64,000 nucleotides of DNA from Hyphomicrobiaceae bacterium (GTDB lineage: Bacteria; Pseudomonadota; Alphaproteobacteria; Rhizobiales; Xanthobacteraceae): contig CANJBX010000011.1 in NCBI GenBank assembly GCA_947472885.1, positions 1-64,000 of the forward strand. The letters are read 5' to 3'. The stretch's first letter is position 1. Every line of letters starts with the position of its first letter. This document shows, piece after piece, positions 49,242-58,529 of the stretch. A program made the position numbers and the translations under genes. The notes under the pieces were generated by a model. That model was not told the origin of the DNA, made no database searches, and worked only from the letters and a program-made list of their open reading frames with translations.

Positions 49242-50579
49242 ATGCCGATCAACATTCTCATGCCGGCGCTGTCGCCCACGATGGAAAAGGGCAACCTTGC
49301 CAAGTGGCTCAAGAAAGAGGGCGACAAGGTCAAGCCCGGCGACGTGCTGGCTGAAATCGAAACTGACAAGGCGACGATGGAATACGAGGCCGTGGACGAG
49401 GGCACGCTTGCGAAAATCGTTGTCCCGGAAGGCTCCGCCGATGTGCCGGTCAATCAGTTGATCGCGGTCATCGCCAGCGACGGCGAGGATGTGAAGGCTG
49501 CTGCTTCGAGCGCGGGCGCTGCAAAGCCGGCACAAACGAAAACGGCTGGTGCAGTTGCTTCCGCTTCTGTACCAGCCGCGCAACCAGCGCCCCCGCCGGC
49601 AGCACTAACACTAGCCCGCGCGCCTGCGCCTGCCGCTGCGGCAAACGGTCATGCGGCAACAGGTGCGCGCGTGTTTGCGTCACCGCTGGCGAAACGTCTT
49701 GCCAGGGAATCCGGTATCGATATTTCGCGCATCAACGGCTCAGGTCCGCATGGCCGCGTCGTTGCCCATGACGTCGCGCAGGCGAAGGCCGGCGGCGGTC
49801 TGCGCGCGCCGGCATCGGCCTCCGCGGGCATCGCTCCGATGGCGGACGACAAGATCCGCGCGCTCTACAAGGACGGTACCTACGAGATCGTCCCGCATGA
49901 CTCGATGCGCAAGACCATCGCGCGCCGTCTGGTCGAGGCCAAGGCGACGATCCCGCATTTTTACCTCACAGTATCCTGCAACATCGACCGCCTGATGGCC
50001 GCACGCGAAGACATCAACATGGTCGCGCCCAAGGGCGACGACGGCAAACCGGCCTGGAAGGTTTCGGTCAACGACTTCGTCATCAAGGCGCTGGCGATGT
50101 CGCTGATGAAGATTCCCGCTGCCAACGTCACCTGGACCGAAGGCGGCATGTTGCAGCATCACGAGGCCGACGTCGGCGTCGCGGTGTCGATCCCCGGCGG
50201 CCTCATCACCCCGGTGATCCGCAGCGCGCAGGGCAAGAAGATCACCGACATTTCCAACGAGATGCGCGATCTTGCCGGCCGTGCGCGCAACAAGAAGCTC
50301 AAGCCGAGCGAATACGAAGGTGGCACCACGGCGGTGTCGAACCTCGGCATGTTCGGCATTCACGAATTCTCCGCCGTCATCAACCCGCCGCAGGCGACGA
50401 TCCTCGCCGTCGGCGTCGGCGAACAGCGGCCGATCGTGAAGGACGGCAAGATCGAGATCGCGACCATGATGACCGTCACGCTGTCGTGCGATCATCGCGC
50501 GGTCGATGGCGCGCTCGGCGCGGAATTTCTGGGTGCCTTCAAGACATTCATCGAGAATCCCGTCGGCATGGTGATGTAG
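49242..50579 (+). CDS. pdhC: dihydrolipoamide acetyltransferase, E2 of pyruvate dehydrogenase
   Basis: The 445-residue protein has one lipoyl domain (lysine in [13 protein letters not shown]), an Ala/Pro linker, a peripheral-subunit-binding domain ([33 protein letters not shown], residues about 145-180) and the catalytic domain ending in [17 protein letters not shown] with the active histidine and aspartate. It moves the acetyl group to CoA. The first 50 residues are nearly identical to the lipoyl domain of PdhB. Confidence 0.97.
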   Translation: MPINILMPALSPTMEKGNLAKWLKKEGDKVKPGDVLAEIETDKATMEYEAVDEGTLAKIVVPEGSADVPVNQLIAVIASDGEDVKAAASSAGAAKPAQTKTAGAVASASVPAAQPAPPPAALTLARAPAPAAAANGHAATGARVFASPLAKRLARESGIDISRINGSGPHGRVVAHDVAQAKAGGGLRAPASASAGIAPMADDKIRALYKDGTYEIVPHDSMRKTIARRLVEAKATIPHFYLTVSCNIDRLMAAREDINMVAPKGDDGKPAWKVSVNDFVIKALAMSLMKIPAANVTWTEGGMLQHHEADVGVAVSIPGGLITPVIRSAQGKKITDISNEMRDLAGRARNKKLKPSEYEGGTTAVSNLGMFGIHEFSAVINPPQATILAVGVGEQRPIVKDGKIEIATMMTVTLSCDHRAVDGALGAEFLGAFKTFIENPVGMVM

Positions 50580-50652
50580 TGCCGGGCAAAAATTTGCGGA
50601 TTAACTTGCGGATTCCTGGGGAATTGCTGCCGACAGATCGGGGAGACCTTCG

Positions 50653-51582
50653 ATGACCGCCACTGACGAACGCCGCGCGCAGGCTGCCGCACAGGAAGCG
50701 TTGAACCGGATTGCCGACGATGTGATCGCCGGCCGTATCGATGCCAACGCGCATCGTGAAGCGCCCGCGCAGCCTTACGTTCCTGATCCTTATGCGCCGC
50801 CGCAATATGCCGAAGCGCAGCCCGCACAGCCCTACGAGCAGCAGGCCTACGCGCCGGTCGAGCATTATGCGCCCGAACACTACGCCCAGCCGCAGGAGCC
50901 AAATCCCTACGCCCAGCCCTATACGCATGAGCAGGCCGCCGCTGATGCCTACGCCGCGCAGTTTGCCGCGGGCATCGGGCAGGCCGCGGTCGCGTCTGCT
51001 GCCCAGCCGCAGTATGCGCCGCAAGTTCAGGCAGTGCCTGCCGTGGCGGAAGCCGCGACGCCTGCTGCTACCGTCGTTGTGAAGGAAAAATCCGGCTCCG
51101 GCCTCCTGACCTACTTCACCGTCATGGTGGCGCTGTTGTCGCTCTGCCTGTCGCTCTATCAGGGCTATCTGTTTCACCGCTCCATCGAGCTGATGGAAAA
51201 GAACGTCGCGCGCGGCGAATTCATCCGCACCTGCCGCGATGCCATCGGTACCTACTTCGAGATCAAGCAGAAGGTCGGCGCGATGATGCCGGCCGCGGAT
51301 CGCGGCAATGTCGCGGGCGCATCGCGCATCAACGAAAGCAACCGGCTGGAGGCGCAGGCCGCCATCGCCAGGTTCGGCGGGCTTGGCACGTATCTGGCCA
51401 ACTTCCAGGACGTCTCGACGCGCGTGCGCTACACCGAACTGACCAAGACGCTCAACGGCATCATGGACATTGCGCGCACCACGCCGCTGACCGACATCGA
51501 CCGCGTATTCACGCCGGCCGACAAGCTGTTTGCCGACATGAACAACGATTGCGTGAGCCTGTCGCAGAAGATGCGCATGTAA
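50653..51582 (+). CDS. Tyr/Pro/Gln-rich single-pass membrane protein of unknown function
   Basis: The 309-residue protein has an acidic start (MTATDERRAQAAAQEALNRIADDVIAGRIDANAHR), a low-complexity Pro-Tyr-Ala-Gln stretch (residues about 35-130), one membrane segment (LLTYFTVMVALLSLCLSLYQGYLF, about residues 150-173) and a soluble helical C-terminal part with a CRDAIGTYFEIKQKV segment. I do not recognise a family. It lies between pdhC and lpdA on the same strand and has a GGGGAG ribosome site. A structural or sensing role is only a guess. Confidence 0.85.
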   Translation: MTATDERRAQAAAQEALNRIADDVIAGRIDANAHREAPAQPYVPDPYAPPQYAEAQPAQPYEQQAYAPVEHYAPEHYAQPQEPNPYAQPYTHEQAAADAYAAQFAAGIGQAAVASAAQPQYAPQVQAVPAVAEAATPAATVVVKEKSGSGLLTYFTVMVALLSLCLSLYQGYLFHRSIELMEKNVARGEFIRTCRDAIGTYFEIKQKVGAMMPAADRGNVAGASRINESNRLEAQAAIARFGGLGTYLANFQDVSTRVRYTELTKTLNGIMDIARTTPLTDIDRVFTPADKLFADMNNDCVSLSQKMRM

Positions 51583-51636
51583 TCTGGCGGCTGTAGTGCG
51601 CGCGCTGTAAGCGTCGCACGAAAATTGGAGATTTCC

Positions 51637-53055
51637 GTGGCTGAATCCTTCGACGTTATCATCATCGGCTCCGGCCCCGGCGGCTACGTCACCGCGATCC
51701 GCGCGGCGCAGCTCGGTTTCAAGGTCGCCATCGTCGAAAAGCAGTATCTCGGCGGCATCTGCCTCAACTGGGGCTGCATTCCGACCAAGGCGCTGCTGCG
51801 CTCGGCCGACGTGTTTCACCTGATGCAGCACGCCAAGGACTACGGCCTGTCGGCGGAGAAGGTGTCGTTCGATCCCAAGGCTGTCGTCGCGCGCTCGCGC
51901 GGCGTCGCCAAGCGGCTGTCGGACGGCGTCGCCTTCCTGATGAAGAAGAACAAGGTCCAGATCATCTGGGGCGAGGCGGTGATCGACGCGCCCGGCAAGG
52001 TGACGGTGAAGGCATCGAAGGTTGAACCGCTCAAGGGTTCGCTCGGTGCGGACACCTACACCGCCAAGCACATCATCGTCGCGACCGGCGCGCGGCCGCG
52101 GGCGCTGCCGGGCCTTGAGGGTGACGGCAAACTGGTGTGGACCTATTTCGAAGCGATGAACCCGGACAAGATGCCGAAGTCGCTGCTGGTCGTCGGCTCC
52201 GGCGCCATCGGCATCGAGTTTGCCTCGTTCTATCGCACCATGGGCGTCGATGTGACGGTCGTCGAAGTGCTGCCGCAGATTCTCCCCGTGGAGGACGCCG
52301 AAATCCAGACCTTCGCGCGCAAGGCGTTCGAGAAGCAGGGCATGAAGATCATGACCGGCGCGAAAGTGACCAAGCTCGAAAAGAAGACCGACAGCGTCAT
52401 TTGCCATATCGACGACGGCAAGGGCGGCACCCAGAAGCTTGAAGTCGATCGCGTGATTTCCGCCGTCGGCGTCGTCGGCAATGTCGAAGGACTCGGCCTC
52501 GAAAAGCTCGGCGTCAAGATGGACCGCGGCACCATCGCCATCGACGGCATGTGCAAGACCAACGTGCCGGGCATCTACGCCATCGGCGATGTCGCCGGCG
52601 CGCCGATGCTGGCGCACAAGGCGGAGCATGAAGGCGTCATCTGCATCGAGGCGATCAAGGGCCTCAAGCCGCACGCCATGGACAAGCGCATGATCCCGGG
52701 CTGCACCTATTGCACGCCGCAGATCGCCTCGGTCGGGTTGACCGAAGCCAAGGCGAAGGAAATGAAATACGACATTCGCGTCGGCCGCTTCCCGTTCATG
52801 GGCAACGGCAAGGCGATTGCGCTCGGTGAGGATCAGGGTCTGGTGAAGGTGATCTTCGACAAGAAGACCGGCCAGATGCTGGGCGCGCACATGGTTGGCG
52901 CGGAAGTCACCGAACTGATCCAGGGCTATATCGTCGGCATGAACCTCGAAACCACCGAGGAAGAGCTGATGCACACGATCTTCCCGCATCCGACCCTGTC
53001 GGAAATGATGAAGGAAGCCGTGCTCGACGCCTACGGGCGCGTCTTGAATATGTAG
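51637..53055 (+). CDS. lpdA: dihydrolipoamide dehydrogenase, E3
   Basis: The 472-residue flavoprotein has FAD-binding IIIGSGPGGYVTAIRAAQLG, the redox-active pair in GGICLNWGCIPTKALLRS, NAD-binding VVGSGAIGIEFASFY, IYAIGDVAGAPMLAHKAEHEG and the catalytic HPHPTLSE-type end (FPHPTLSEMMKEA). The GTG at 51637, after GGAG, is the probable start; a TTG four codons earlier overlaps that site. It reoxidises the lipoyl groups of PdhB and PdhC. Confidence 0.97.
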   Translation: MAESFDVIIIGSGPGGYVTAIRAAQLGFKVAIVEKQYLGGICLNWGCIPTKALLRSADVFHLMQHAKDYGLSAEKVSFDPKAVVARSRGVAKRLSDGVAFLMKKNKVQIIWGEAVIDAPGKVTVKASKVEPLKGSLGADTYTAKHIIVATGARPRALPGLEGDGKLVWTYFEAMNPDKMPKSLLVVGSGAIGIEFASFYRTMGVDVTVVEVLPQILPVEDAEIQTFARKAFEKQGMKIMTGAKVTKLEKKTDSVICHIDDGKGGTQKLEVDRVISAVGVVGNVEGLGLEKLGVKMDRGTIAIDGMCKTNVPGIYAIGDVAGAPMLAHKAEHEGVICIEAIKGLKPHAMDKRMIPGCTYCTPQIASVGLTEAKAKEMKYDIRVGRFPFMGNGKAIALGEDQGLVKVIFDKKTGQMLGAHMVGAEVTELIQGYIVGMNLETTEEELMHTIFPHPTLSEMMKEAVLDAYGRVLNM

Positions 53056-53109
53056 GACCGCCTTGCGGCAGGCATTTCCGGTGCGTAGATAGGCACCAGA
53101 GGATTATCC

Positions 53110-54072
53110 ATGGCCGTCGTGCTCGACCTCGTAAATAACCCGCGCCCGCGCCACCCGGAAAAGGCGCATCGCCCGGACACGCCGCTTGCCAAGAAGCCGG
53201 ACTGGATTCGCGTCAAGGCGCCGGTATCCGCCGGCTACAACGCCACGCGCGAGATCATGCGCGTCAACGGCCTCAAGACCGTCTGCGAAGAGGCCGGCTG
53301 CCCCAACATCGGCGAGTGCTGGGAGAAGAAGCATGCCACCTTCCTCATCATGGGCGACACCTGCACGCGCGCCTGCGCGTTCTGCAATGTGAAAACCGGC
53401 CGCCCCGAAGCACTCGATCCCAACGAACCGCACCATGTCGCCGAAGCCACCGCCAAGCTCGGCCTCGCGCATATCGTCGTCACCTCGGTTGACCGCGACG
53501 ACCTCGACGACGGCGGCGCGCGGCACTTCGCCGAGGTCATTCTGGCAATCCGCGACAAGTGCCCGGCGACGACGATTGAAGTTTTGACGCCGGATTTCCT
53601 GCGCAAGGAAAATGCAAACGCGCTCGAAACCTTGGTGCGTGCCAGGCCGGATGTGTTCAACCACAACCTCGAAACCGTGCCGTCGCTGTACCTGACCGTG
53701 CGGCCCGGCGCGCGCTATTTCCATTCCATCCGGCTGCTGCAGCAGGTCAAGGAAATCGACCCGGCGATGTTCACCAAGTCCGGCATCATGGCGGGTCTCG
53801 GTGAAACCCGGAACGAAGTGCTGCAGGTGATGGACGACCTGCGCTCGGCCAACGTCGATTTCCTCACCATCGGGCAATACCTGCAACCGACCCGCAAGCA
53901 CCACGAGGTCAAGAGCTTCATCACCCCGGAAGAGTTCAAGGCCTACGAGACGGTCGCCTATGCCAAGGGATTCCTGATGGTGTCGTCGTCGCCGCTGACG
54001 CGCTCGTCGCATCACGCCGGCGAGGATTTTGCGCGCATGAAGGCCGCGCGCGGCGCGGCGCAGGGCAAGTGA
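53110..54072 (+). CDS. lipA: lipoyl synthase
   Basis: The 320-residue radical-SAM enzyme has the N-terminal cluster motif [12 protein letters not shown], the radical-SAM motif [25 protein letters not shown] and the C-terminal [11 protein letters not shown]. It adds sulfur to octanoyl groups to form lipoate, which the pyruvate dehydrogenase genes upstream need. A palindromic repeat follows at 54080. Confidence 0.98.
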   Translation: MAVVLDLVNNPRPRHPEKAHRPDTPLAKKPDWIRVKAPVSAGYNATREIMRVNGLKTVCEEAGCPNIGECWEKKHATFLIMGDTCTRACAFCNVKTGRPEALDPNEPHHVAEATAKLGLAHIVVTSVDRDDLDDGGARHFAEVILAIRDKCPATTIEVLTPDFLRKENANALETLVRARPDVFNHNLETVPSLYLTVRPGARYFHSIRLLQQVKEIDPAMFTKSGIMAGLGETRNEVLQVMDDLRSANVDFLTIGQYLQPTRKHHEVKSFITPEEFKAYETVAYAKGFLMVSSSPLTRSSHHAGEDFARMKAARGAAQGK

Positions 54073-54079
54073 TCTTGTT

Positions 54080-54163
54080 GTCATTGCGAGCGAAGCGAAG
54101 CAATCCCGGTCAGGTGCGCACCCCTGACCGGGATTGCTTCGTCGCTGTGCTCCTCGCAATGAC
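54080..54163. repeat. complete GCAATGACG palindromic repeat (REP/MITE-like)
   Basis: The left arm (54080-54114, GTCATTGCGAGCGAAGCG and on) and right arm (54123-54163, ending CTCGCAATGAC) are inverted copies around TGCGCACC, with a few extra bases in the right arm. The same sequence type is common in Bradyrhizobium and Rhodopseudomonas relatives. A half copy lies at 26165-26202. It ends 12 bases before the coq10-like start. Confidence 0.85.
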
Positions 54164-54175
54164 GGTGAGATAGCC

Positions 54176-54634
54176 GTGCCCAGCTTCACCACCAAACGGT
54201 CCGTCCGCCATTCGGCCAGCGACATGTTCGATCTCGTCGCCGATGTCGATCAGTATCCGCAATTCGTGCCGCTGTGTTCGGCGCTGAAAGTGCGCAAGCG
54301 CACGGCGGGCGAGGGCGGCACCGAAGTCCTGATCGCCGACATGACGGTCGCCTACAAGTTCGTGCGCGAGACCTTCACCAGCCGCGTCACGCTCGACAGG
54401 CCGGACCTGAAAATCCTCGTCACCTACCTCGACGGCCCGTTCAGCAAAATGGAAAACCGCTGGACCTTCAAGCCCACAGGCGAGAAGTCCTGCGAGGTCG
54501 AGTTCGCCATCGACTACGAGTTCAAGAGCCGCACGCTTGGTATGCTGATGGGCGCGATGTTCGAGACCGCGTTCCGGCGCTTTTCGGCGGCCTTCGAGGC
54601 GCGGGCCGACAAGGTTTATGGCCGCACGGCCTGA
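54176..54634 (+). CDS. Coq10/RatA-type START-domain ubiquinone-binding protein
   Basis: The 152-residue protein has the START-like fold pattern: MPSFTTKRSVRHSASDMFDLVADVDQYPQFVPLC, a YKFVRETFTSRVTL strand pair and FKSRTLGMLMGAMFETAFRRFSAAFEARA at the C-terminal helix. It probably carries or positions ubiquinone for respiration. The GTG at 54176 is chosen because upstream codons lie in the palindromic repeat. A diverged copy of its last 110 bases lies at 55510-55615. Confidence 0.9.
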   Translation: MPSFTTKRSVRHSASDMFDLVADVDQYPQFVPLCSALKVRKRTAGEGGTEVLIADMTVAYKFVRETFTSRVTLDRPDLKILVTYLDGPFSKMENRWTFKPTGEKSCEVEFAIDYEFKSRTLGMLMGAMFETAFRRFSAAFEARADKVYGRTA

Positions 54635-54701
54635 AGTCCTCCACAGTCACAATATCTCAACGTGCGGCGGTGCTAGGAACTGCAAAGCCGCCGAAGGTTC
54701 G

Positions 54702-55385
54702 TTACGGGCAGGTCTGACCTGGCACCATCATGCCCATCACGACGGCCTGGCAAGGAGTTCCGGCTGGGAGATGCGGCGGAGGAAACGGACCGACTCTCGT
54801 GCCCTGAAAAGTGCAGCAGAAAGGTGCGGCCGCGCCAGGACCGGGGCCGGGTGAACCTCCATACACAGACTCGGCAAACGCCGGTGGCCGGTTGGCGCAG
54901 GCCAGGGTCATGTTCCAGAAAACCGCGCCGCTTCCGAATAGATTTGCGTACACGTTCTGGCTCGCGTGAAATTGTCCCACGGCAGCTTCCTGAGGCGGAG
55001 AAATCTTTCCGTCGCTGCGCATTTTTCGAAGGCCTTCGCAGTTTGCGCCAAGCTCACTTTGCGGCTGCGAAGTGAATCTGGTTCCAAACCGTGCATGCGC
55101 GCATTCATGATAAAACAGATATTCAACGGCGATTGGTAACTGTTGAGCTATCGGCAGCACCTTGCTCGGATCAAACGTGATGTAGGGGAGTCCGTTTGGA
55201 CCAAACTGCGTATATCCCGCAAAGCCGTTCGCGAAACCACTTTGTTCGGGCACAACGTAGGGGCCGTTCGCCGTTTGCACCGTGCAGTTAACGTGATCGC
55301 CGTTTGACATCACGAACGCATTTGCGGATGGCACACTGAAAAAGAAGATCAGCGAAATAAACGCGGTCAAGCGGATCGAATTCAT
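54702..55385 (-). CDS. secreted protein with HExxH (HECAH) motif, unknown function
   Basis: The 227-residue protein has a signal peptide cut near residue 23 (ANA/F) and several cysteines, a FYHECAHARFG segment near residue 92 that fits the HExxH zinc-peptidase motif, and a downstream ELGANCEGLRKM that could supply the third ligand. The C-terminal part is Pro/Gly/Cys-rich (GGSPGPGPGAAAPFCC). No named family comes to mind. It is transcribed against its neighbours, and its base use is less GC-rich than theirs. It lies between two copies of the coq10 3' end and looks inserted. Confidence 0.75.
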   Translation of the reverse strand: MNSIRLTAFISLIFFFSVPSANAFVMSNGDHVNCTVQTANGPYVVPEQSGFANGFAGYTQFGPNGLPYITFDPSKVLPIAQQLPIAVEYLFYHECAHARFGTRFTSQPQSELGANCEGLRKMRSDGKISPPQEAAVGQFHASQNVYANLFGSGAVFWNMTLACANRPPAFAESVYGGSPGPGPGAAAPFCCTFQGTRVGPFPPPHLPAGTPCQAVVMGMMVPGQTCP

Positions 55386-55464
55386 CGATTACTCCCCCGA
55401 ATGAACCTCTTGAGTGCTTTAGGTAATATACCACAATAACACGTTCAGGTTGTATTTCGGCAAG

Positions 55465-55483
55465 GCCCATCGGGCGGTTTTTT
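55465..55483 (+). terminator. short intrinsic-terminator-like hairpin
   Basis: GCCC and GGGC pair around ATC and are followed by GG and a T6 run. No forward gene lies directly before it except coq10, 830 bases upstream. Confidence 0.4.
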
Positions 55484-55509
55484 CTAACCAGTCATGGCGC
55501 AGCTATCCG

Positions 55510-55615
55510 GGAGCCGTACCCTTGCCATGCTGATGAACGTAGTGTTCGAGACCGCATTCCGGCGGCCTTCGAGAGACCCGCGCCGACAAGGTTTATGGCC
55601 GCACGGCTTGAGGTT
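55510..55615 (+). repeat. diverged copy of the coq10 3' end
   Basis: The segment matches 54527-54635, from GAGCCG through ATGCTGATG, TTCGAGACCGC and GACAAGGTTTATGGCCGCAC to the stop (GGCTTGAGG versus GGCCTGAAG), with scattered substitutions, a loss of about ten bases and a small insertion. It has no start of its own. Confidence 0.85.
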
Positions 55616-55682
55616 TTGCCCCGTAACCGCGGCTTAATACTGTCCCCCTAGGCTGCCCAAAACCTGACATTCCGGGCCGGCC

Positions 55683-57932
55683 ATGACTGCCATCGACCCT
55701 TCCGCGTTGAACAGTCCGATGTCGTCGACGCTACGGCTTGCGCCGGCGCTATATGCCGTCACTTTGTTTGGCTCCGCGCTGCTGCTGTTCCTGCTGCAAC
55801 CGATGCTCGCCCGCATGGTGCTGCCGCGGCTTGGCGGTTCGCCGTCGGTGTGGTGGGTCGCCATGGTGTTCTTCCAGACCGCGCTGCTGGCCGGTTATGG
55901 CTACGCACATATTCTCAACCGGGTGTTGTCCCCGCCGCACGCGGCCCTCGTGCATTTCGCCGTGCTGGCGTGCGCGGCCATCACGCTCCCCATCGGTATC
56001 GCTACAGGCTACGACGCGCCGCCTTCATCGGGCCTTGGTCCGTGGCTGTTCGGGCTGTTCGCCATTTCCATCGGGTTGCCGTTCATGGCATTGTCGGTGA
56101 GCGCGCCGATGCTGCAGCGCTGGTTCGTCGCCAGCGGCCATCCGCAGGCAGGTAATCCCTACGTGCTTTATGCCGCCTCGAACATCGGCTCGTTCGTGGC
56201 GCTGATGGCTTATCCGTTCGTGATCGAGCCGCTGCTGCCGCTGCGCGGTCAGGCCATGCTGTGGTCGTTCGGCTTTGCCGCGCTTGCCATGTTCATCGCC
56301 TTCGCCGGTTTGGTGGTGGCGCGCGAAGCCGCGCCCAAATGCAGCGAAGCTGTTGCCACCTCCGAAACACCCGCGTTCAGCGACCGCTTGTTGTGGATCG
56401 TGCTGTCGGGAATCCCGTCCGGCCTCGTCATCGCGGTGACAGCGTTCATCTCGACCGACATCGCTGCCGCGCCGTTCATGTGGGTCATCCCGCTCGCGCT
56501 GTTCCTGTTGACCTTCGTCGTCGTGTTCCGCGACCGGCCGATGTTCGATCACGCGCTGCTGCTGCGCCTTGCGCCGCTCGCCGCCGCGCCGGTTGCCGTC
56601 ACCATGCTCGGCATCCTCAAGCCGCACTGGCTGGTGGCGATGTCGTTCAACCTGCTGCTGTTCGTGCTGCTGACGCTGATCTGTCACGGCGAACTCTATC
56701 GCCGCAGGCCAGCGCCGGCGCGGCTGACGGAGTTTTACTTCTTCTCCTCGCTTGGCGGCGTCATCGGCGGCGCATTCGCGGGCCTGCTCGCGCCGTACAT
56801 CTTTAACAACACCTACGAGTATCCGGTGCTGATCGTCGCAGCATTGCTCGTTGCGCCCGGACTTTATGCTGCCGGAGCAGGGGCGGCGTTGCGGCAGGCA
56901 TGGCCCGCACTTGCCGCCATCGCCGCAGTCCTGTTTGCGCGCTTTGTCCTCGACATTCGCCTTGCGGAATCCGCGGCGCTCGTCTTCAAGCTCGCGGCAG
57001 TTGCCATCGTCATCGCCATCTTTGTGTGGCGTTCAAAGCCCGCTGTCGCGGCGGCGCTGACGGTGCTGGCATTTGTGCTGACCGGCGCATGGACGCCCGG
57101 CCTCAATCGTATCGAGATCGCGCGCAGCTTCTTTGGCGTGTATCAGGTGATCGACACCGTGGACGGCGGCTACCGTCTGCTGTTCCACGGCACCACGATC
57201 CATGGCGCAACGAAATTGCGCGACAAGAATGGCATTGCCATCACCGGACGACCTGAGCCTACGGCCTATTATTATTTCGGCGGGCCGATCGCGGAAGGCA
57301 TTGCCATGGCCCGCGAGGCGCACGGCATCAACAATGTCGCTATCGTTGGGCTCGGCGCCGGCAGTCTTGCATGCCATCGCAAGGACAACGAACGCTGGAC
57401 GTTCTACGAAATTGATCCCGAAGTCGTGCGGATCGCGCAGGACGCCAGCCTGTTCCGTTTTATGTCGGAATGTGCGCCCAAGGCGCCGGTTGTGATCGGC
57501 GATGCGCGGCTGACCATCACGCGGGCTGTAACGCCCTACGACCTGATCGTGCTTGATGCATTCTCGTCGGATTCCATTCCGGTGCACTTGCTGACGCGCG
57601 AGGCTTTGCAAATCTATCTGGCGAAGCTCGCGCCGGGCGGCCAGATCGTCGCGCACATTTCAAACCGCCATCTCGATCTTGCGCCAACCCTTGCGGCAGC
57701 GGCGAATGCGGCAGGCTTGACCACCTACCTAAAGGAAAAGGCCGTCGCGGATTTCATCGGCTCCGGGTACACGTCGAGTTCTTCCGTCATGCTGTTGACG
57801 CGCGATCCCGCGGACCTCGGCGAGCGGCCCACGAAGCAGGGTTGGCGAAAAATCGAAGCGCCGGTTGACGTTGCGTGGACCGACGACTTCTCGAATATCC
57901 TTGGCGCGATGTTGCGCCAGGCAATGAGATAA
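55683..57932 (+). CDS. membrane protein fused to spermidine synthase-like domain
   Basis: The 749-residue protein has about a dozen hydrophobic segments in residues 15-470 (FGSALLLFLLQPMLARMVLPRLGGSPSVWWVAMVFFQ) and a C-terminal Rossmann domain of the spermidine-synthase type (VAIVGLGAGSLACHRKDNERWTFYEIDPEVVRIAQD, then YDLIVLDAFSSDSIPVHLLTREALQ). The fusion is widespread in proteobacteria, but its function is not established. Key polyamine-site residues could not be confirmed, so polyamine synthesis is not claimed. Confidence 0.9.
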   Translation: MTAIDPSALNSPMSSTLRLAPALYAVTLFGSALLLFLLQPMLARMVLPRLGGSPSVWWVAMVFFQTALLAGYGYAHILNRVLSPPHAALVHFAVLACAAITLPIGIATGYDAPPSSGLGPWLFGLFAISIGLPFMALSVSAPMLQRWFVASGHPQAGNPYVLYAASNIGSFVALMAYPFVIEPLLPLRGQAMLWSFGFAALAMFIAFAGLVVAREAAPKCSEAVATSETPAFSDRLLWIVLSGIPSGLVIAVTAFISTDIAAAPFMWVIPLALFLLTFVVVFRDRPMFDHALLLRLAPLAAAPVAVTMLGILKPHWLVAMSFNLLLFVLLTLICHGELYRRRPAPARLTEFYFFSSLGGVIGGAFAGLLAPYIFNNTYEYPVLIVAALLVAPGLYAAGAGAALRQAWPALAAIAAVLFARFVLDIRLAESAALVFKLAAVAIVIAIFVWRSKPAVAAALTVLAFVLTGAWTPGLNRIEIARSFFGVYQVIDTVDGGYRLLFHGTTIHGATKLRDKNGIAITGRPEPTAYYYFGGPIAEGIAMAREAHGINNVAIVGLGAGSLACHRKDNERWTFYEIDPEVVRIAQDASLFRFMSECAPKAPVVIGDARLTITRAVTPYDLIVLDAFSSDSIPVHLLTREALQIYLAKLAPGGQIVAHISNRHLDLAPTLAAAANAAGLTTYLKEKAVADFIGSGYTSSSSVMLLTRDPADLGERPTKQGWRKIEAPVDVAWTDDFSNILGAMLRQAMR

Positions 57933-58388
57933 CTACGGCAGCTTCCTGAGCGTTTCCCAACGCTGGTCGGCGCGCTGGATAAGCTGCGTGGCCTTGCGCG
58001 TAAACAGCTTAACGTCGCGCGGAAAGCGAAACACGTAGAGCTTCTCGTCGATGATGGTCCAGTACCTCGGATCGGCCTCGATGCGTTCGCCGCCCGAAAC
58101 CGTAAATGCGCAGTAGCCGTTGTAGCGCGGCGCGTAATGCGCGGGGTCGGAGTTGAACATGTCGCGATGCGCGGCGCTTGTGAACAGGTAGGTCGTGCCG
58201 TCAACCGTGACCGTGAAGTCCTGCGAACCCTTCTTCGGTTCGTCGTTCTCGAAATAGGAAATCGGGTCATAGCCCTGCAGCGCGATGCGCGCCGGCTTCG
58301 GAGCCGTCTGGGCCATCGCCGGCAATCCATCGAGGGCGAGGACGGCGGAGGCAAGCGCGGCGGTCAGCAGGGTGCGTTTGGTGATCAC
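57933..58388 (-). CDS. secreted YHS-domain protein
   Basis: The 151-residue protein starts at a GTG (MITKRTLLTAALASAVLA), giving a signal peptide cut near residue 26 (AMA/Q). The YHS-like domain has ALQGYDPISYFENDEPKKGSQDFTVTVDGTTYLFTSAAHRDMFNSDPAHYAPRYNGYCAF. YHS domains are thought to bind metal or act in copper or redox handling. A longer N-terminus is open but would lack an export signal. It converges with the membrane/spermidine-synthase gene; the stops abut. Confidence 0.85.
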   Translation of the reverse strand: MITKRTLLTAALASAVLALDGLPAMAQTAPKPARIALQGYDPISYFENDEPKKGSQDFTVTVDGTTYLFTSAAHRDMFNSDPAHYAPRYNGYCAFTVSGGERIEADPRYWTIIDEKLYVFRFPRDVKLFTRKATQLIQRADQRWETLRKLP

Positions 58389-58529
58389 GGCCGAGGTCTT
58401 TCGGAAATGCGATGAAACTGCTTCAGCGAAGAACGGCGGTATATTACAGTCACATGACAGTCTTGCGACATTTACCGCTGTCCGCAATCCGCGCGCTTTC
58501 AAATGCTTTCCGACATGCGGCAATCGGCT

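Larger units (their letters stand above)
55386..55682. other. spacer with terminator-like hairpin and coq10 3'-end copy
   Basis: The left part is the upstream region of the HECAH gene. A short hairpin with a T6 run follows at 55465-55483, then the coq10 copy at 55510-55615 and the leader of the next gene. Confidence 0.6.

Noticed and set aside
47391-49583. Very long antisense open frame over pdhB-pdhC
   Set aside because: GC-rich codon bias of the real genes keeps the antisense frame open; the product is His/Arg/Asp-rich nonsense.
50548-52989. 813-codon antisense open frame over the membrane protein and lpdA
   Set aside because: Same codon-bias artefact; the sense strand encodes clear proteins.
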